64,000 bases of DNA from Membranipora membranacea (lineage: Eukaryota; Bryozoa; Gymnolaemata; Cheilostomatida; Membraniporidae), in NCBI GenBank assembly GCA_914767715.1, contig OU612066.1, positions 37,920,283 to 37,984,282 of the forward strand, given 5' to 3'. The notes beneath the pieces are model-generated. The model saw nothing but the letters and a program-made list of their open reading frames with translations, ran no database searches and was not told the origin of the DNA. Every line of letters begins with the position of its first letter. Positions within the stretch are counted from its first letter, which is position 1. A program made the translations under genes and the position numbers. This document shows, one piece after another, positions 20,471 to 32,322 of the stretch.

Positions 20471-21439
20471 TCAAGCAGAGAAAAAGACAAGATCACATGT
20501 CAAAATGACTGTAGGGTACTGTAGCCCATATTAGTATTGATAAATTTACCCATTATATTATCTATAGAAAATCATAACTAAATAATTGAATACAAATTGC
20601 ACAAATTTATGGACTTCCTTCCTGAAGTTTAGATTACCCACTAAGTAATCATTATCAAAACATGTATGAATGCTATCAACTGATTGCATTGAAAATCCAG
20701 GTGATTGTAAAGTGGCAGTTATTTTGGTTTGCACCATGCATATCCGGTTTATAGGTTTGCAATAATATATTTAGTATAAATAATTGACTAATGTTGATAC
20801 ATTAATCTTTTACCTGAGCGACTTAATACTGGTTTTAATTTTCTGAGCAAGGTATGAGAGGGTGAATTTGCTGCAGCATGTTTGAATTATGGTTGCTTAT
20901 TGCTTCGCCGGATTGAAACATACAGTATATGCAACACAACATGTATAGCATTGATTCTGATTGTTGTGGATATACCTACACAGAATATGGTCATGTTACA
21001 CATACTGACTCTCGTGATATGACTGGGCATGTAGATCACTGATAAACTAGGTTATCATTACCACAAAGCAGGTGTCGTAAGGCTAAGTATGCATCATGCA
21101 TGACTTGAATTCGCGCATGTGCAAGAACAATGAGTTTAGTTTGGGTTCTGATTGCAACTTTGGAAGGGGGAAATGGGATATCCCCAGCATAAACTGTCAA
21201 TCAAAATCAGCTAATACTGACAAGAGAGGATAACTATTAATAACAAATCCGCACGCTTGGGGAGTATGTCACCAGAGCAGGTAGCCAATCAGATGGCTTC
21301 GGAATTCCGAGACTCAATTTTGCAGAGATCAGCTCATGCCCAGAGCTGAGCATGCGCAGAATGCATGTTACACTCGCTTTTTCTACCTCCATCAGTCATT
21401 ACTATATCTTCATATACCTGTATATACTGCTGTATCTCA
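20471..21439. other. Upstream flank of the channel gene
   Basis: Probably holds the promoter, but no TATA box or other motif could be tied to a start site. No ORF is recognisable. Confidence 0.35.
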
Positions 21440-21950
21440 GTTCCGTGACATCAACATAGGAGTACCCCAATGTTCAAACTTGCGGCCACTATTATTTTAA
21501 AATTACATAAACGAATGCAGCGCCTACATTATATTTCATTCTGTATGCAGACGACACTATATTCTGTACCGACCATGACATTTTAAGACAAGAATTGAAC
21601 AAAGTAGAAAATTGGTGCTTAGCTAATAAACTTGTACTTAACTATTCCAAAACTTTTCAGGTAATTTTTAAATCCCCAAGAAAATTTATCAGTTCTGTTG
21701 ATCATGTCATCAAACTGAATACCAACACCCTTGATCTGAAAAATGAAACTAATTTTTTAGTTAATTATCCTTGATTCAATCATTAATTTTAAATCGCACA
21801 TAAATTAATTGTGCAAATTGGTTGTGATGATGATGCGTGTTGTAAGACCATATTTTGACAAAAAAACCATGAATACCTATATTCCTCATTTTTATATCCG
21901 ACCTACTTCATGGAATAGAGTTTTGGGGCCACGCTTCTGAAAATGATTTA
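21440..21950 (+). pseudogene. Reverse-transcriptase relic, same family as the intron 6 LINE
   Basis: A broken plus-strand RT segment. ADDTIFCTDHDILRQELNKV, then NWCLANKLVLNYSKTFQVIF, aligns with the LINE in channel intron 6 ([35 protein letters not shown]). Frame changes and stops show it is dead. Confidence 0.8.
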
Positions 21951-22005
21951 GAACGAAAAATAGGCTTGTGTGAGAGTAATTTTAAAGAAAAAAACCAGAG
22001 ATCTT

Positions 22006-22157
22006 TCCAGGAGGCGATTGTGACGTTGAGTGTTTTAGTCAGGCAGTCACTGTTCTCTGTCCTATCTGACTGTCCCATTGCTCCAGGAGGCGAGTGTGAC
22101 ATTGAGTGTTTTAGTCTGGCAGTCTCTGTTCTCTGTCCTATCTGACTGTCCCATTGC
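22006..22157. repeat. Two-copy 76-bp tandem duplication
   Basis: TCCAGGAGGCGATTGTGACG at 22006 recurs at 22082 (TCCAGGAGGCGAGTGTGACA). The two units are nearly identical, including CTGTTCTCTGTCCTATCTGA. Lies just after the RT relic. Confidence 0.9.
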
Positions 22158-23019
22158 CTTTTAACTTGTTATGTACCTTTATTACCGTTCTACTTATTCT
22201 AGTTTTTATAGTAAGCAATAAACACTAAATAAAAGAAAATTTAAATATAGGCGTAATAATCACCATCTGCTTCTTAATTATTAGGCTATCCATGTGATAT
22301 CCACAATATTGTCATATTTCTATAATGAGAGGTTTTCTTCACTCACCTTTCAGTCTCTGCAGCGTATTGACAAGACGTATAAAGCTTATTTAACTTATAG
22401 GCCTTAGCGGACCGCTTTAGTCTTGTGGATGTACTGATGAGTGCGATATAAACAATTTTATCATTACACAAGTGAAAGTTTCCTGTTCAATATTTACGAT
22501 AGTCAAGCGTCAGTGATCTTGGGGTTTCTCGGATGTGTGAAGAATATTTTAAACAGCTCTGAGACTTTATGTTACAGTGGTCTTTGTCAAAATTACATTT
22601 AAATTTAATCAAACATTATTTTCACTTCATAATAATAAAACTTTGAATACCATCTCAAAATCAATATCAATATGACACCAACACCATGCAATTGGTGGGA
22701 AAAATCAGCATCTAATGGTCTAAAGTGTGGTCATTCACATCACGTAAAGTACTGTCAAAGTCGATTATATAGCTCATTATTTAGTCTGTGAGTATGGTCA
22801 ATTACCCTCCCAAAGGTTCCCCACTAAATCATTTAGAAGAATTAAAACTTTCAATACTGTGTGCCAACAGTTTACATGTCAGATTGCCAATAAGATCATC
22901 ACATCTTTGAAGAGACAGGAGAGATAACTTCTTTTGAATCATAATTTAGCAGTCAGGTCATCAAACTGTTATAGTACAAAAACTCTTTATATGTTTTTCA
23001 TCTCCAAGTGTAACTGAAA
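22158..23019. other. No supported gene
   Basis: AT-rich sequence between the RT relic and the G-rich tract. Nothing recognisable on either strand. Confidence 0.4.
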
Positions 23020-23107
23020 GGGGGGGAGAGTAGGCGGGGGAATAGGGGGGAGTAGGCGGGGGAGTAGGGGGGGAGTAGGCGGGGGTGTAGGCGGGGGCGT
23101 AGGCGGG
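23020..23107 (+). repeat. G-rich tract with G-quadruplex potential
   Basis: Eight runs of three to seven G, separated by short spacers such as AGTAGGC, lie within 88 bases. This spacing is compatible with several G-quadruplex registers on the plus strand. It ends about 160 bp before the left end of the long-TIR element. Confidence 0.85.
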
Positions 23108-24180
23108 TCAAGCTGTGATCTCATAAATCCTTGGCTCAGGATTCAATGATCTCCTTTTCTCTGGATTGTAGTCTAAACTGTGTGACGATCTGTGTTAGGC
23201 GCAGCGGTATGTGACCATCCATATAGAAAATTAGTAAAAAGCAACAGCTTCAGAATTGACTTAGCAATGCACCCTGTTGAACCCACAAATGTCGCAAACG
23301 TCAAAACGTCGAAATCTAGCAGTCCACTAACGTCGCAATCCCAAAAACGCCGCAACGAAGGGTTTTTTAAACGTCGCAAACCCACAAACGTCGCAATTTT
23401 TAAAACGTCGCAATAGCTCGAACCCACTAACGTCGCAAACAGGGAGTTACAGTTACAGTTTTCAAACTCCTTGGTCACAAATGTTGCAACTTAACAGAAA
23501 TGCCAAGTTGTCTTCTCATTTGATGCATAATGGTGATTATGATTTTCTGCGAGTAGAAGATAGGAGCATACAAACTTCAAAACGCTGTTGGGAGTTGAAT
23601 ATTAATGTTATATATCGAGCTTTGGATAATTGTTGAGTATTTTTCATGTCAATTGAATCATTTTTTTTCACTTCCTAGGGTCGTTTATTGTTACCTCAGA
23701 ATCCATTACTGCTGTCATATAAGGGATGTTTATCAGCATCTTAGCATATATATTGAAAAACCAATTTGTAATGTACTGTAATGTTTTGATTTCCCAATGA
23801 TTGATGTTGCCAAGTGGTATTGACACAGCTTTGGCGTGATTGGTTTTTATTGTTAGGGGAGTATGCAATAGGGTCTTGATGGAAATGCTCCGCGTATTTT
23901 CTCTCAGATATCTCCTCTTTTCGAAAGCCTCTCCTGCTTGTTTTTGGTAAGAACTCTTTGACCATATGTAAGCAAAACCAAATCGTTGGTTGATGAGCAA
24001 TTTAACGAAGACCTGCTTACCTTCGAGAATGCTCAACAAGTAACTAAATTCAATGCGACACAATAACACCCTGATAAATGTAATTGTATTGTTTTGTCAC
24101 ATGTACCATAAAAGCTAGAGCTGTTACATTGTAACAATTGATGATCCGCGAATAAGGTCTCAATTTTTCAATTTTCATCT

Positions 24181-24285
24181 TAAAGTGACAGTCCTACAAG
24201 GCCATGTTTGGTATGGATTTAAAGATCTCAGGCTGAAAAGTCATTAGGGCATATGAAACGAAACAGCCTGTGAACCTGGTTGCAG
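24181..24285 (+). repeat. Dispersed about 100-bp repeat, copy 1
   Basis: AGGCCATGTTTGGTATGG, then AGATCTCAGGCTGAAAAGTC and CAGCCTGTGAACC, matches 36608-36712 in inverted orientation. No coding content. This copy is nested in the long-TIR element. Confidence 0.85.
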
Positions 24286-25318
24286 TAAAATGGGATAACT
24301 CATACCTATAATTTCTACTTTCCACTTCTGCTGTGAAACGTTATGGTAGAAAGTTAAACCATTCTCCCTGATTGAACATATATGAAATAATTACAAACAG
24401 ATGGACATGAATACCATCTGAGAGCCCTGAAATTGTTTATTGTGTTCAAGTTTAATTGATGGAAACAACAATCTGTGTTACTTGGCAATATTGTTTGCCA
24501 TGAGAATATTTTGTCTTAACTGACCTATGAACAGTACAGGTGGGGAGGCCGCCCATTCACTAAGTATCTGTGTCTGTCGCGATAAAATCTCTGTAGAACC
24601 CCCACCTGCTCTCTAGTCCTCTTGATGACAGGAATGTTGGACCTCCCTATTATCATTGCTATTAACAAAAAGTATCATATTCTTCACCGCTAAGTGTTTC
24701 GATGTTTCTTAGTCCACTTACAGATGCTCTGTGAACAATTATATCAATATTTTTGTTCAGTAGGTGGTCAGAATCTCACTGAGCCATCATGCACACATTT
24801 ATGTCTTCGCAAATCCCTTTTATTAGTCAATCAAACCAAGTCTCTAATTCTTACATCAAACATTCCAGGCTACTTTAAATGACATGTTGTATATAACATA
24901 TGTACCCATAAAATTTAATGCATAACCATATTGCCCTCCCAAGCACTAATTTTACTCGCTAGATAATAAAGAGCCGCCAGCTAACAACCAATAAACATAT
25001 GCATCATGGTATTGTGGGATCGAACCAGTATTGAAGATAGGGATACAGCCGGGTAACCTGTAATATGTAAGGGACGGCTTAGTTCAGGTTTGCAGTAATA
25101 CTTCACAACTGCATAGAACTTGAATCAGTGATAAATAAAATTTGAGTACTTACATAGAAAATCGTGAGATACCAGAGAAGTCTCAATTGCTGCAGTTGAG
25201 AAACAGAACAGCCCGCATAAAAATGATTGTTGATGATTGTAAGAAATTTTCAAGCTGTTGATAGGGGATCAAATTTTGACTGTAATGGTTCCAGGCTTCT
25301 CATAGGCAGGTTATGTAC

Positions 25319-25380
25319 ACACACACACACACACATATATAATATATATATATTTATATATATCTATATATGTGTGATAT
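25319..25380. repeat. (CA)n/(TA)n microsatellite
   Basis: A run of CA repeats grades into TA-rich repeats. It lies inside the long-TIR element. Confidence 0.9.
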
Positions 25381-26004
25381 ATGCGCATGGCTGGCCATCA
25401 TGTTAGATTTATTTATCACTATGGATAATGAGTAGGCTATGGCTACAGCAGATCTGAATAAGTAGTAGGCAGCCCAATGTATGTTTAGGTTGAATAGATG
25501 GATACTGTTTCACTAGCAGACTAGATAGACAAAAGCAGGTTACATTTTCAGAGGTCGGATAATGGTCTTTGGGTACCCAGGCATAGTTGTGCTACAAATT
25601 TTATCAATTGATTTAATTACTAAACAAGCAAAGTACAATATCTCAAAAAAATCATCTGCTGGTTTCTTTGCCGGTCTTGACAAGTTATGTTGGAGGGGTT
25701 CCCCTCCTATCAGCAATGCCTATCAAATCATGATCACCAATTTGCATCAAATGAGAAGACAACTCAGCATTTTTATTGAGTTGCGACATTTGTGACGTTA
25801 GTGGGATCGAGCTATTGCGACGTTAAAGAAATTGCGACGTTTGTGGGTTTGCGACGTTTTAAAAACCCTTCGTTGAGACGTTTTTGGGATTGCGACGTTT
25901 TGACATTTGCGACATTTGTGGGTTCAACACACCCCCATAATATGAGCCCTATCCCAATTTAGAATAATTATATTGCTGATTAATAAAGAAAATATATAGT
26001 AAAG

Positions 26005-27245
26005 CCAGAGACTATAGATATAGAGACCTTCCACTTGCCATGATAATGTATATAACCCATGCGAACACATTGAAAATTAGGCTCCGCCCCTTTCTGGTGG
26101 TAATCGCTGTACCCAGTGCTATGAATTTACTATCAAAAATTGACAAGGTGAATGATTTAGTTGATTATTTTATAAGTACATTCACACAAAACTCTCAATA
26201 ATATCAACTGGGACAAATGAAATCTAAGATGTGACTTTTATATAAAATATAGGCATCAAGGAAACAAAATACTTGGTGGATGACCTTTTGGTAATGTAGC
26301 CCCCGTATGTATAGAAAATTGAATATTCAATGTGAAAATAGTTAAATGTGAATGAGCACTGATGTTATATTCTCCAGTTCCGGTGACTGAATTGAATTCA
26401 TCAGTTAGGCCAGCACAGAAACTTTCTATAGCATAGGTCTGAGAAAAGTATCATCCTCAAAAAGTCTAAGTTTTCCCGTTTTCAGTCAGCATACTGCTGA
26501 TTGTTGCCTGAAGATATGTGCTTTGAACTGCTCTGAATCTGTCTGCCCAAACAAGTTTTCAAGGCGATTTGTAAAAATAAGCTTTTCATAGCCCCAACCA
26601 TCCCACAATAACTTTGATGCAGAGAGGGAGGTCTTCTATCTCTCAATGCAGTAAATTCTTTACATTTGTCAGCATTGAACTGTCCGTATGAATCTGCTGA
26701 CGTTGCACTTTACTCTGATGTCATTCTTACTTCAGTTTTGAATGTGTGTGTATGGTTGGTACTAGTCACCATGATTAAATTTGTTTATGTTAATCTTAGA
26801 GCATATATTAACAAACAAAAAGAAGCCCTCTTCCTCTTGTCCTCACACATGAAAACTTTGTCCATGAAACTCATCACAACAGCTAAGCTAACCTATGTCA
26901 GGCCATCATTATATCGCAGTGGGCAACAATGATGGATTATACTGCACAGCCCCCTTACTTTCTTACAAAAATACAGGCCTGTATAATATAAATCTCTGGC
27001 TAAGTATGCAACAACAAGTTGATAGTGACTTTGTTGCTGTCTGATCTGGTTTTGTCATCAAGATTGTGGTTATTTTGCCTCAAATAACTCAGGTTAAAAA
27101 CCTGAAATTTTATTAAGAAACCCATTGCTGTCCAAGGCAGCAGCGCTTACTTTACAACCAGAAGTGGGCGTGACCGTTAAATAACGCTGATTGGCTATTC
27201 GCATTTTATGCGCAAGTGGAAGGTCTCTATATCTATAGTCTCTGG
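26005..27245. mobile_element. TIR element with 5-bp TSD TAAAG
   Basis: Perfect inverted ends of at least 30 bp start CCAGAGACTATAGATATAGA and reach CTTCCACTTG. TAAAG is repeated directly at 26000-26004 and 27246-27250. The 1,241-bp interior has no recognisable transposase. A plus-strand 88-codon ORF (26666-26932) lacks similarity and is probably not a gene. Inferred non-autonomous DNA transposon; the superfamily cannot be named. Confidence 0.85.
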
Positions 27246-27250
27246 TAAAG

Positions 27251-28580
27251 CTACATCAAAAGTAGCTATATGAGTTGTATCCTGCTTGTGTAGCCCTGGA
27301 TGTCCAACTTCTAAATGGCCAAGGGTGGTGACGCACCGAAAAAGTCGTCAACTATGATGTTCTGATAAGTTTAATTTAAATATTTATGTCATTTTGTTTG
27401 ATATAATATATATGAATATGAATATCATTGCTTTACCGCAAACAAGTTCCTTGCAGCATCTCACAAACAATAATACGAGAGTGTTGTGAGAACTGTACTA
27501 GGCCAGTCAAATTATTTAACTCCTGGCTTTGCAATTCGCAAGTCGCCCAACAGCTAAATTATGGGACATGGTTTCCTCAACAATAGAAACAAACTAAGCA
27601 CTGCTTGCTAATAAAAAAGCTACGCTAGAACTACTATGGATGGATTGTGGGAAAGCTTTAGATTATCTTTCAGCTTTGTTTTGAGTGGAGAGTCTTTTGA
27701 CTCCTCTTTCCGAATGAATGCTGTAAATTACCAGGACAGATCTTTTAGACTATAAGCTGTCATTGGAAGCATTAATTGAAACATTGTGACCAGGGACCAC
27801 CCTCCCTGTTGTGACAATCATAAAATTTGATAAGTTATTGAAGTTGCCCGCTCTCATCCGAAAACGACAGGAATCTTTGGTGATTTAACCAGGAGATGCT
27901 CTATACAAAGTGAAGTCAACTTGTCCTGCTAGCATTTAGGACACTCAACTTTGCGCTATACGCAACGACACTATTTGTGAGCAAGCTTTTCTATGCTATA
28001 GTTAGTGCTTGAGTTTTTGGAGCCACAAGGTACAATGTAGCTCACATCCTAGTGCTTTGTTCTAGTGAATGGATTTTGAGGACGCTAATTTATAGGTCTG
28101 TTGCAACAACCTTTCTGTTCTTCACCTTGTCACATTAAATTGCACCATACATGACAAGTAGGTAGACCCAGAAATCAGGAGGTCGATGCGGACAAACTCC
28201 CAACCCGGAATACGGCTCTGCGCCCCAGAGTGTCTGCGCAATTCAGCCCTTGTCTGTCATATTTCTAAGCCAAAACTTGAGCTTTCATATTATGAATTGC
28301 GTCATTTTACCTGTTTTTACATACAATCAGTAATTGTAATAAGCAATTACATAGTAATATGCACTGCTGAGATAGGAAAACAAAGTTTCCCTTGCAAAAA
28401 GAAGTTTAAAAGGTTTTCTGGGTAAAGGAAGCTGAAAAAAGGGAGGGAAAAGGGAGATAGGGGATGGAAAAAGACCCTAAAAACTGGGAGGCTCCCTACC
28501 AAAAAGGGAGACTTGTCAGGTATGAATTGCACTGTGTTTTGTCCCTTGCAGCAACTAGATATTTCTTATTTTTCTCATCA
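27251..28580. other. No supported gene
   Basis: Anonymous sequence between two transposons. The ORFs at 28186-28425 (plus) and 28347-28532 (minus) overlap in opposite directions and look random. Confidence 0.4.
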
Positions 28581-28589
28581 TCATGTTTG

Positions 28590-31229
28590 AGGTAACTGTA
28601 AATTGCTGAACAGGCTGAACAGGCTGAACAGACTGAACAGACTGAACAGCTGAACATAATTTCTTAGACTATTATCCGTTTGATTCTTTACATGATTGGC
28701 TAATTTTGCATGAGCATGGATATTTTTTTATATTCTGCTAGTAGAGATTGTGAGTATGAGGAATTTAGGTATTACTTTTGCTCGTCGTCTTCTCATGAAC
28801 ATGATGAGGAGACAACTACAATGTATTACATATATTAATGAGGACCCCTAGTTCATACATGAATGAACATGGATGATTAGGAAGAGTGAATGAAGTATTA
28901 ATAGCAAGTGAAGAGCTTAGCTCGGGGACTCTTGACCCACCAAGAGAACTGAGCACATCAGACATTAATTGGAGCTGAAATATGTGGCAACAGCACACAG
29001 ATACCTAGCCACATATTCAGTATTAGATAGTATTATAATCTCGGCTGGAGATAAGTGAGATTGTGGGTGCTGTGACAACTGCACGTCATGGCATCGGCTG
29101 GGAAGCAAACCGGTAGTTCTCAAAGGAAAGCCCAAAGGTTAGACGGGAGATAGTAGTTGATAAGGTGCGCAAGATGGAAGAGGAGCGCTGCCAGACGCAA
29201 GTTGTAGGCCAAGCCCAACAAGGCAGGTGGTCTTGTTGGGAGTCTGTTGAGCAGCGTCAGCTCAAATGGACAGAAATGTGGTCGATGGAGCCACAAAGGA
29301 TCAGCTTTCTGGTTGGTGCAACTTATGATCAACTACCGACCCCGGCGAACCTGGAACGCTGGAATTTGACCGAGAACTCGAAATGCTCCAAGTGCTCGGC
29401 CAAGGGCACACTTCGACATATTCTGTCGAATTGCCCGCAGAGCCTTGGAAGATACACGTATAGACATAATCAAGTCCTGAAAGTGTTGTGTAAATATGTC
29501 ACGGAGAAGTGTGAATATGCTAATGCTGGTGGTGAAGCGCATGAAAAGATTTTGCGCAAAAGGGGATTGATGAACAGCGGAGAATGGCAGGTGAGATTCG
29601 ACCTCACAGAGCAGCTCAGCATGCCACAGCATATTGTGATCACAAACCAAATACCAGACTTAATTGTCTGGTCTGACAAAGAAAAAGCACTAATACTGAT
29701 GGAATTGACGGTGCCTTGGGAAGAAAATCTTTCAAACGCACATGAGAGAAAACTGACAAGATACGAAGATCTGGTGACACAATGCCAAGACAAAGGTTGG
29801 AATTGCGAATTATTCGCAGTGGAAGTTGGCTGCCGTGGCTTCATGGCTAGATCAGCTACCAAATTTCTGACTAGAGTTGGGCTGTCGGGCAGAGAACTCA
29901 AACAAGCCACAAAAAGCGCATCTGCATGGATTTGGCAACAGCACTGTGTGAAGACAAAAGCTAAGTAATCCTATTGCTTGTAAGCTGGGGTTTAACACGC
30001 TCACTTTGTTTTGTGGAGTTGACCAGCATTTATTTCCTTTGTTTATAATCCTTGTAAGGATTAGATTGAGGGGATTATGTGATGATTAGCAAACTGCTCG
30101 GGGTAGAAGGCTAAGCGGGATTATGCCTTTAATACTCAAATTAAAGTAGTTTAATCTCTGCAGGGTGAAAAACCAAAGTGAGTCTGAGTTAGGCATTACA
30201 AACATAGGATTAAAAGCTTGGCCATCGCATAAAAGGTAGGCAGAGCGAGACAGGAGATCACAGTCAGCCCACTGGCTGTAGCGCAAACAAGTCATCTCTC
30301 TGACTTGTGTATGAGTTGTACTATGCTCAATGTGGTGAATTTGAGTAGTGAACTATGGCACGAGGGGCGGGTGCCTTGACGATTAGCGATGTTGCGCCGA
30401 TGAGTTGATGGAAAGCAAACCTCCCAGCACTGGTTTGGCTTAGAGTATAAGCATGAGAGTGATGGGGCGAACATTGTTAAACTGAAACAATGACGAGTTG
30501 GCAGCCTCCCTGGTTGCGCAACAGCGTAAACACACCAATTATGTCAAACCACCGAAACTTACAAAATGCACTGAGGGATCGATGAGATTGATTGAGATGC
30601 TCATCAACACACAGGGGTGGCTTCATGCTGCTGGGGCCGGCCATGAGGAGGTTGTACTAGAGAAGGCCTCGAAACAGCGCTTGACTCATGGTTTCTAGCT
30701 GAAGCCCTGTGTGTTGTGCAATATGTGAATATGCAAACAGCTAAGTAAACCTAACCAAGATGATTGTGTGATTGTGGTTGCGAGTTTATATCTTGTTCTG
30801 TTTATATTGCATATGTTTTTCTATCATGACGATGTCTCTCACCCGTGTTTTTGTCTATCTCTAGGTTCGATATCACCGTAACAGGACAGGTCGATCAGGA
30901 TTAAATTACTTTGATGGTTGTCGGTTCAGAGGTAGAATAGTATAATTCGGTGAGTTGTATATTTATATGAATTGAGCATTTGCCATTAACTAGCTGTTAG
31001 TGTACACCCCAAAGTGCACCATTTAGAGCGTATCAATTTGCTTGCCCTAAATTGGTTATATTAGGTGCCAACAGGTTAACTTAGTGACTCATCAAATCAT
31101 TTGGTTAGGAGGAATGTGTTTGAGAAGTGATAGTCAGCCAGAGAAATGATTACAAATAATAATTTTAGTCTGAGAAATTCTGTTCAGCTGTTCAGTCCGT
31201 TCAGCCTGTTCAGCAATTTACAGTTACCG
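28590..31229. mobile_element. Long-TIR element with endonuclease-like ORF
   Basis: The ends are inverted repeats: left 28590-28668 begins GGTAACTGTAAATTGCTGAA, and right 31163-31229 is its reverse complement. Both contain tandem 10-bp CTGAACAGGC-like units, with two more copies on the left. Flanking TCATGTTTG (28581-28589) and TCATGCTTG (31230-31238) form a 9-bp duplication with one mismatch. Long TIRs plus a 9-bp TSD resemble Mutator-like elements, but no transposase is visible. The interior holds an endonuclease-like ORF and, near 30490-30700, a segment repeated at about 44.2 kb. Confidence 0.75.
29174..29968 (+). CDS. Zn-knuckle plus restriction-like endonuclease-type protein
   Basis: 264 codons from ATG to TAA; the frame also extends upstream without a Met. 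After a basic N terminus comes RISFLVGATYDQLPTPANLE, a C-X2-C-X7-H-X4-C knuckle (CSKCSAKGTLRHILSNC), then IPDLIVWSDKEKALILMELT and VPWEENLSNAHERKLTRYED. The order knuckle then PD...ExT resembles the C-terminal region of retroelements with a restriction-like endonuclease, and I recall abundant relatives in marine-animal genomes. No reverse transcriptase precedes it, so it is either a detached C-terminal domain or a protein of the enclosing TIR element. The usual catalytic Lys after the Glu is Thr here, so activity is uncertain. Confidence 0.65.
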   Translation: MEEERCQTQVVGQAQQGRWSCWESVEQRQLKWTEMWSMEPQRISFLVGATYDQLPTPANLERWNLTENSKCSKCSAKGTLRHILSNCPQSLGRYTYRHNQVLKVLCKYVTEKCEYANAGGEAHEKILRKRGLMNSGEWQVRFDLTEQLSMPQHIVITNQIPDLIVWSDKEKALILMELTVPWEENLSNAHERKLTRYEDLVTQCQDKGWNCELFAVEVGCRGFMARSATKFLTRVGLSGRELKQATKSASAWIWQQHCVKTKAK

Positions 31230-31721
31230 TCATGCTTGGGTTAATCTCAGTATTCAAAGTAGTGCTGTACTTGTGCATTCTGGTTGACCATAGATTAATT
31301 TTAGTCTTGCTGATGTTGAGGTGCCTTGATGTTTAAATAACAATTCCCCAGTGAACAATCACACTCGATATAAGACCAAGCTTGCCAACTCTATTTCGAC
31401 CTTTTGGCGTCACCGCAGCAAATATTACACCGATGTGCCAAGGGTCATCTGGTATCCTTTAATGTACTTACCCCCAAAACATTGTTGCTGAAATGACCAT
31501 AAGACAAGCTTGAAGTTATATCAGTGACATTTGAAAATAAAATCCTTCAGTAGAACCTACTTGACCTAAACCGAAACTTTCACACTATTCTTCGATCTAA
31601 ACTCCTGAAGCAGCATATATGCCCTTCTTGTTGCACAGTCTCAGGAAAACAAGTAAAAAAAGTCTGAATATTAAATATAATATTACGATTATGGGAAATC
31701 GGTAATCTGCTATTGCCGAGG

Positions 31722-31778
31722 CTAAGTACTACATACCCAACTAAGTACTACATACCCAACTAAGTACTACATACCCAA
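31722..31778. repeat. Three perfect 19-bp tandem repeats
   Basis: CTAAGTACTACATACCCAA occurs three times without change. Confidence 0.95.
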
Positions 31779-31856
31779 CCAACTGAGACATTTTTGTAAA
31801 TCATACTTGGCCGACTCCCTGTCACATTCACACTTGAATACAGCTTAGAATTTTGA

Positions 31857-32322
31857 TTTTATTATCTCATTTATTATCTAATTTATTATCTATTTTATTA
31901 TCTAATTTATTATCTAATCTATTATCTCATCTATTATCTAATCTATTATCTAATTTGTTTTCTAATTTGTTATCTAATTTGTTATCTAATTTGTTATCTA
32001 ATTTGTTATCTAATTTGTTATCTAATTTGTTATCTAATTTGTTATCTAATTTATTATCTAATTTATTATCTAATTTATTATCTAATTTATTATCTAATTT
32101 ATTATATATTTTATTATCTAATTTATTATTTAATCTATTATCTAATCTATTATCTAATCTATTATCTAATCTATTATCTAATCTATTATCTAATCTATTA
32201 TCTAATTTATTATCTAATTTGTTATCTAATTTGTTATCTAATTTATTATCTAATTTATTATCTAATTTATTATCTAATTTATAATCTAATTTATTATCTA
32301 ATTTATTATCTAATTTATTATC
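31857..32322. repeat. 12-bp minisatellite, about 39 copies
   Basis: The unit is TTTATTATCTAA with TTTGTTATCTAA and CTATTATCTAAT variants in blocks. It is open in one frame (LLSN repeats), so the 143-codon ORF over it is not a gene. Confidence 0.95.

Larger units (their letters stand above)
23275..25929. mobile_element. Long-TIR element, 5-bp TSD CACCC
   Basis: Ends are inverted copies of about 250-270 bp starting TGTTGAACCCACAAATGTCG (left 23275 to about 23545, right about 25718-25929), built from short variants of ACGTCGCAA and AACCCACAA. Direct CACCC flanks lie at 23270-23274 and 25930-25934. The interior has no recognisable transposase; ORFs at 23668-24069 (minus) and 25562-25795 (plus) are anonymous. 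Likely a non-autonomous or foldback-type DNA transposon. Confidence 0.82.

Noticed and set aside
23668-24069. 133-codon ORF inside the long-TIR element
   Set aside because: No DDE-type or other recognisable motif; composition typical of AT-rich non-coding DNA.
26666-26932. 88-codon ORF with a hydrophobic stretch inside the TAAAG element
   Set aside because: No transposase motif and no similarity; likely chance.
29333-29910. Minus-strand ORFs opposite the endonuclease-like gene
   Set aside because: Shadows of the plus-strand ORF, which alone has the Zn-knuckle and PD motifs.
31853-32284. 143-codon ORF of LLSN repeats
   Set aside because: Direct translation of a 12-bp minisatellite with no stop in one frame; composition and repeat structure rule out a normal gene.
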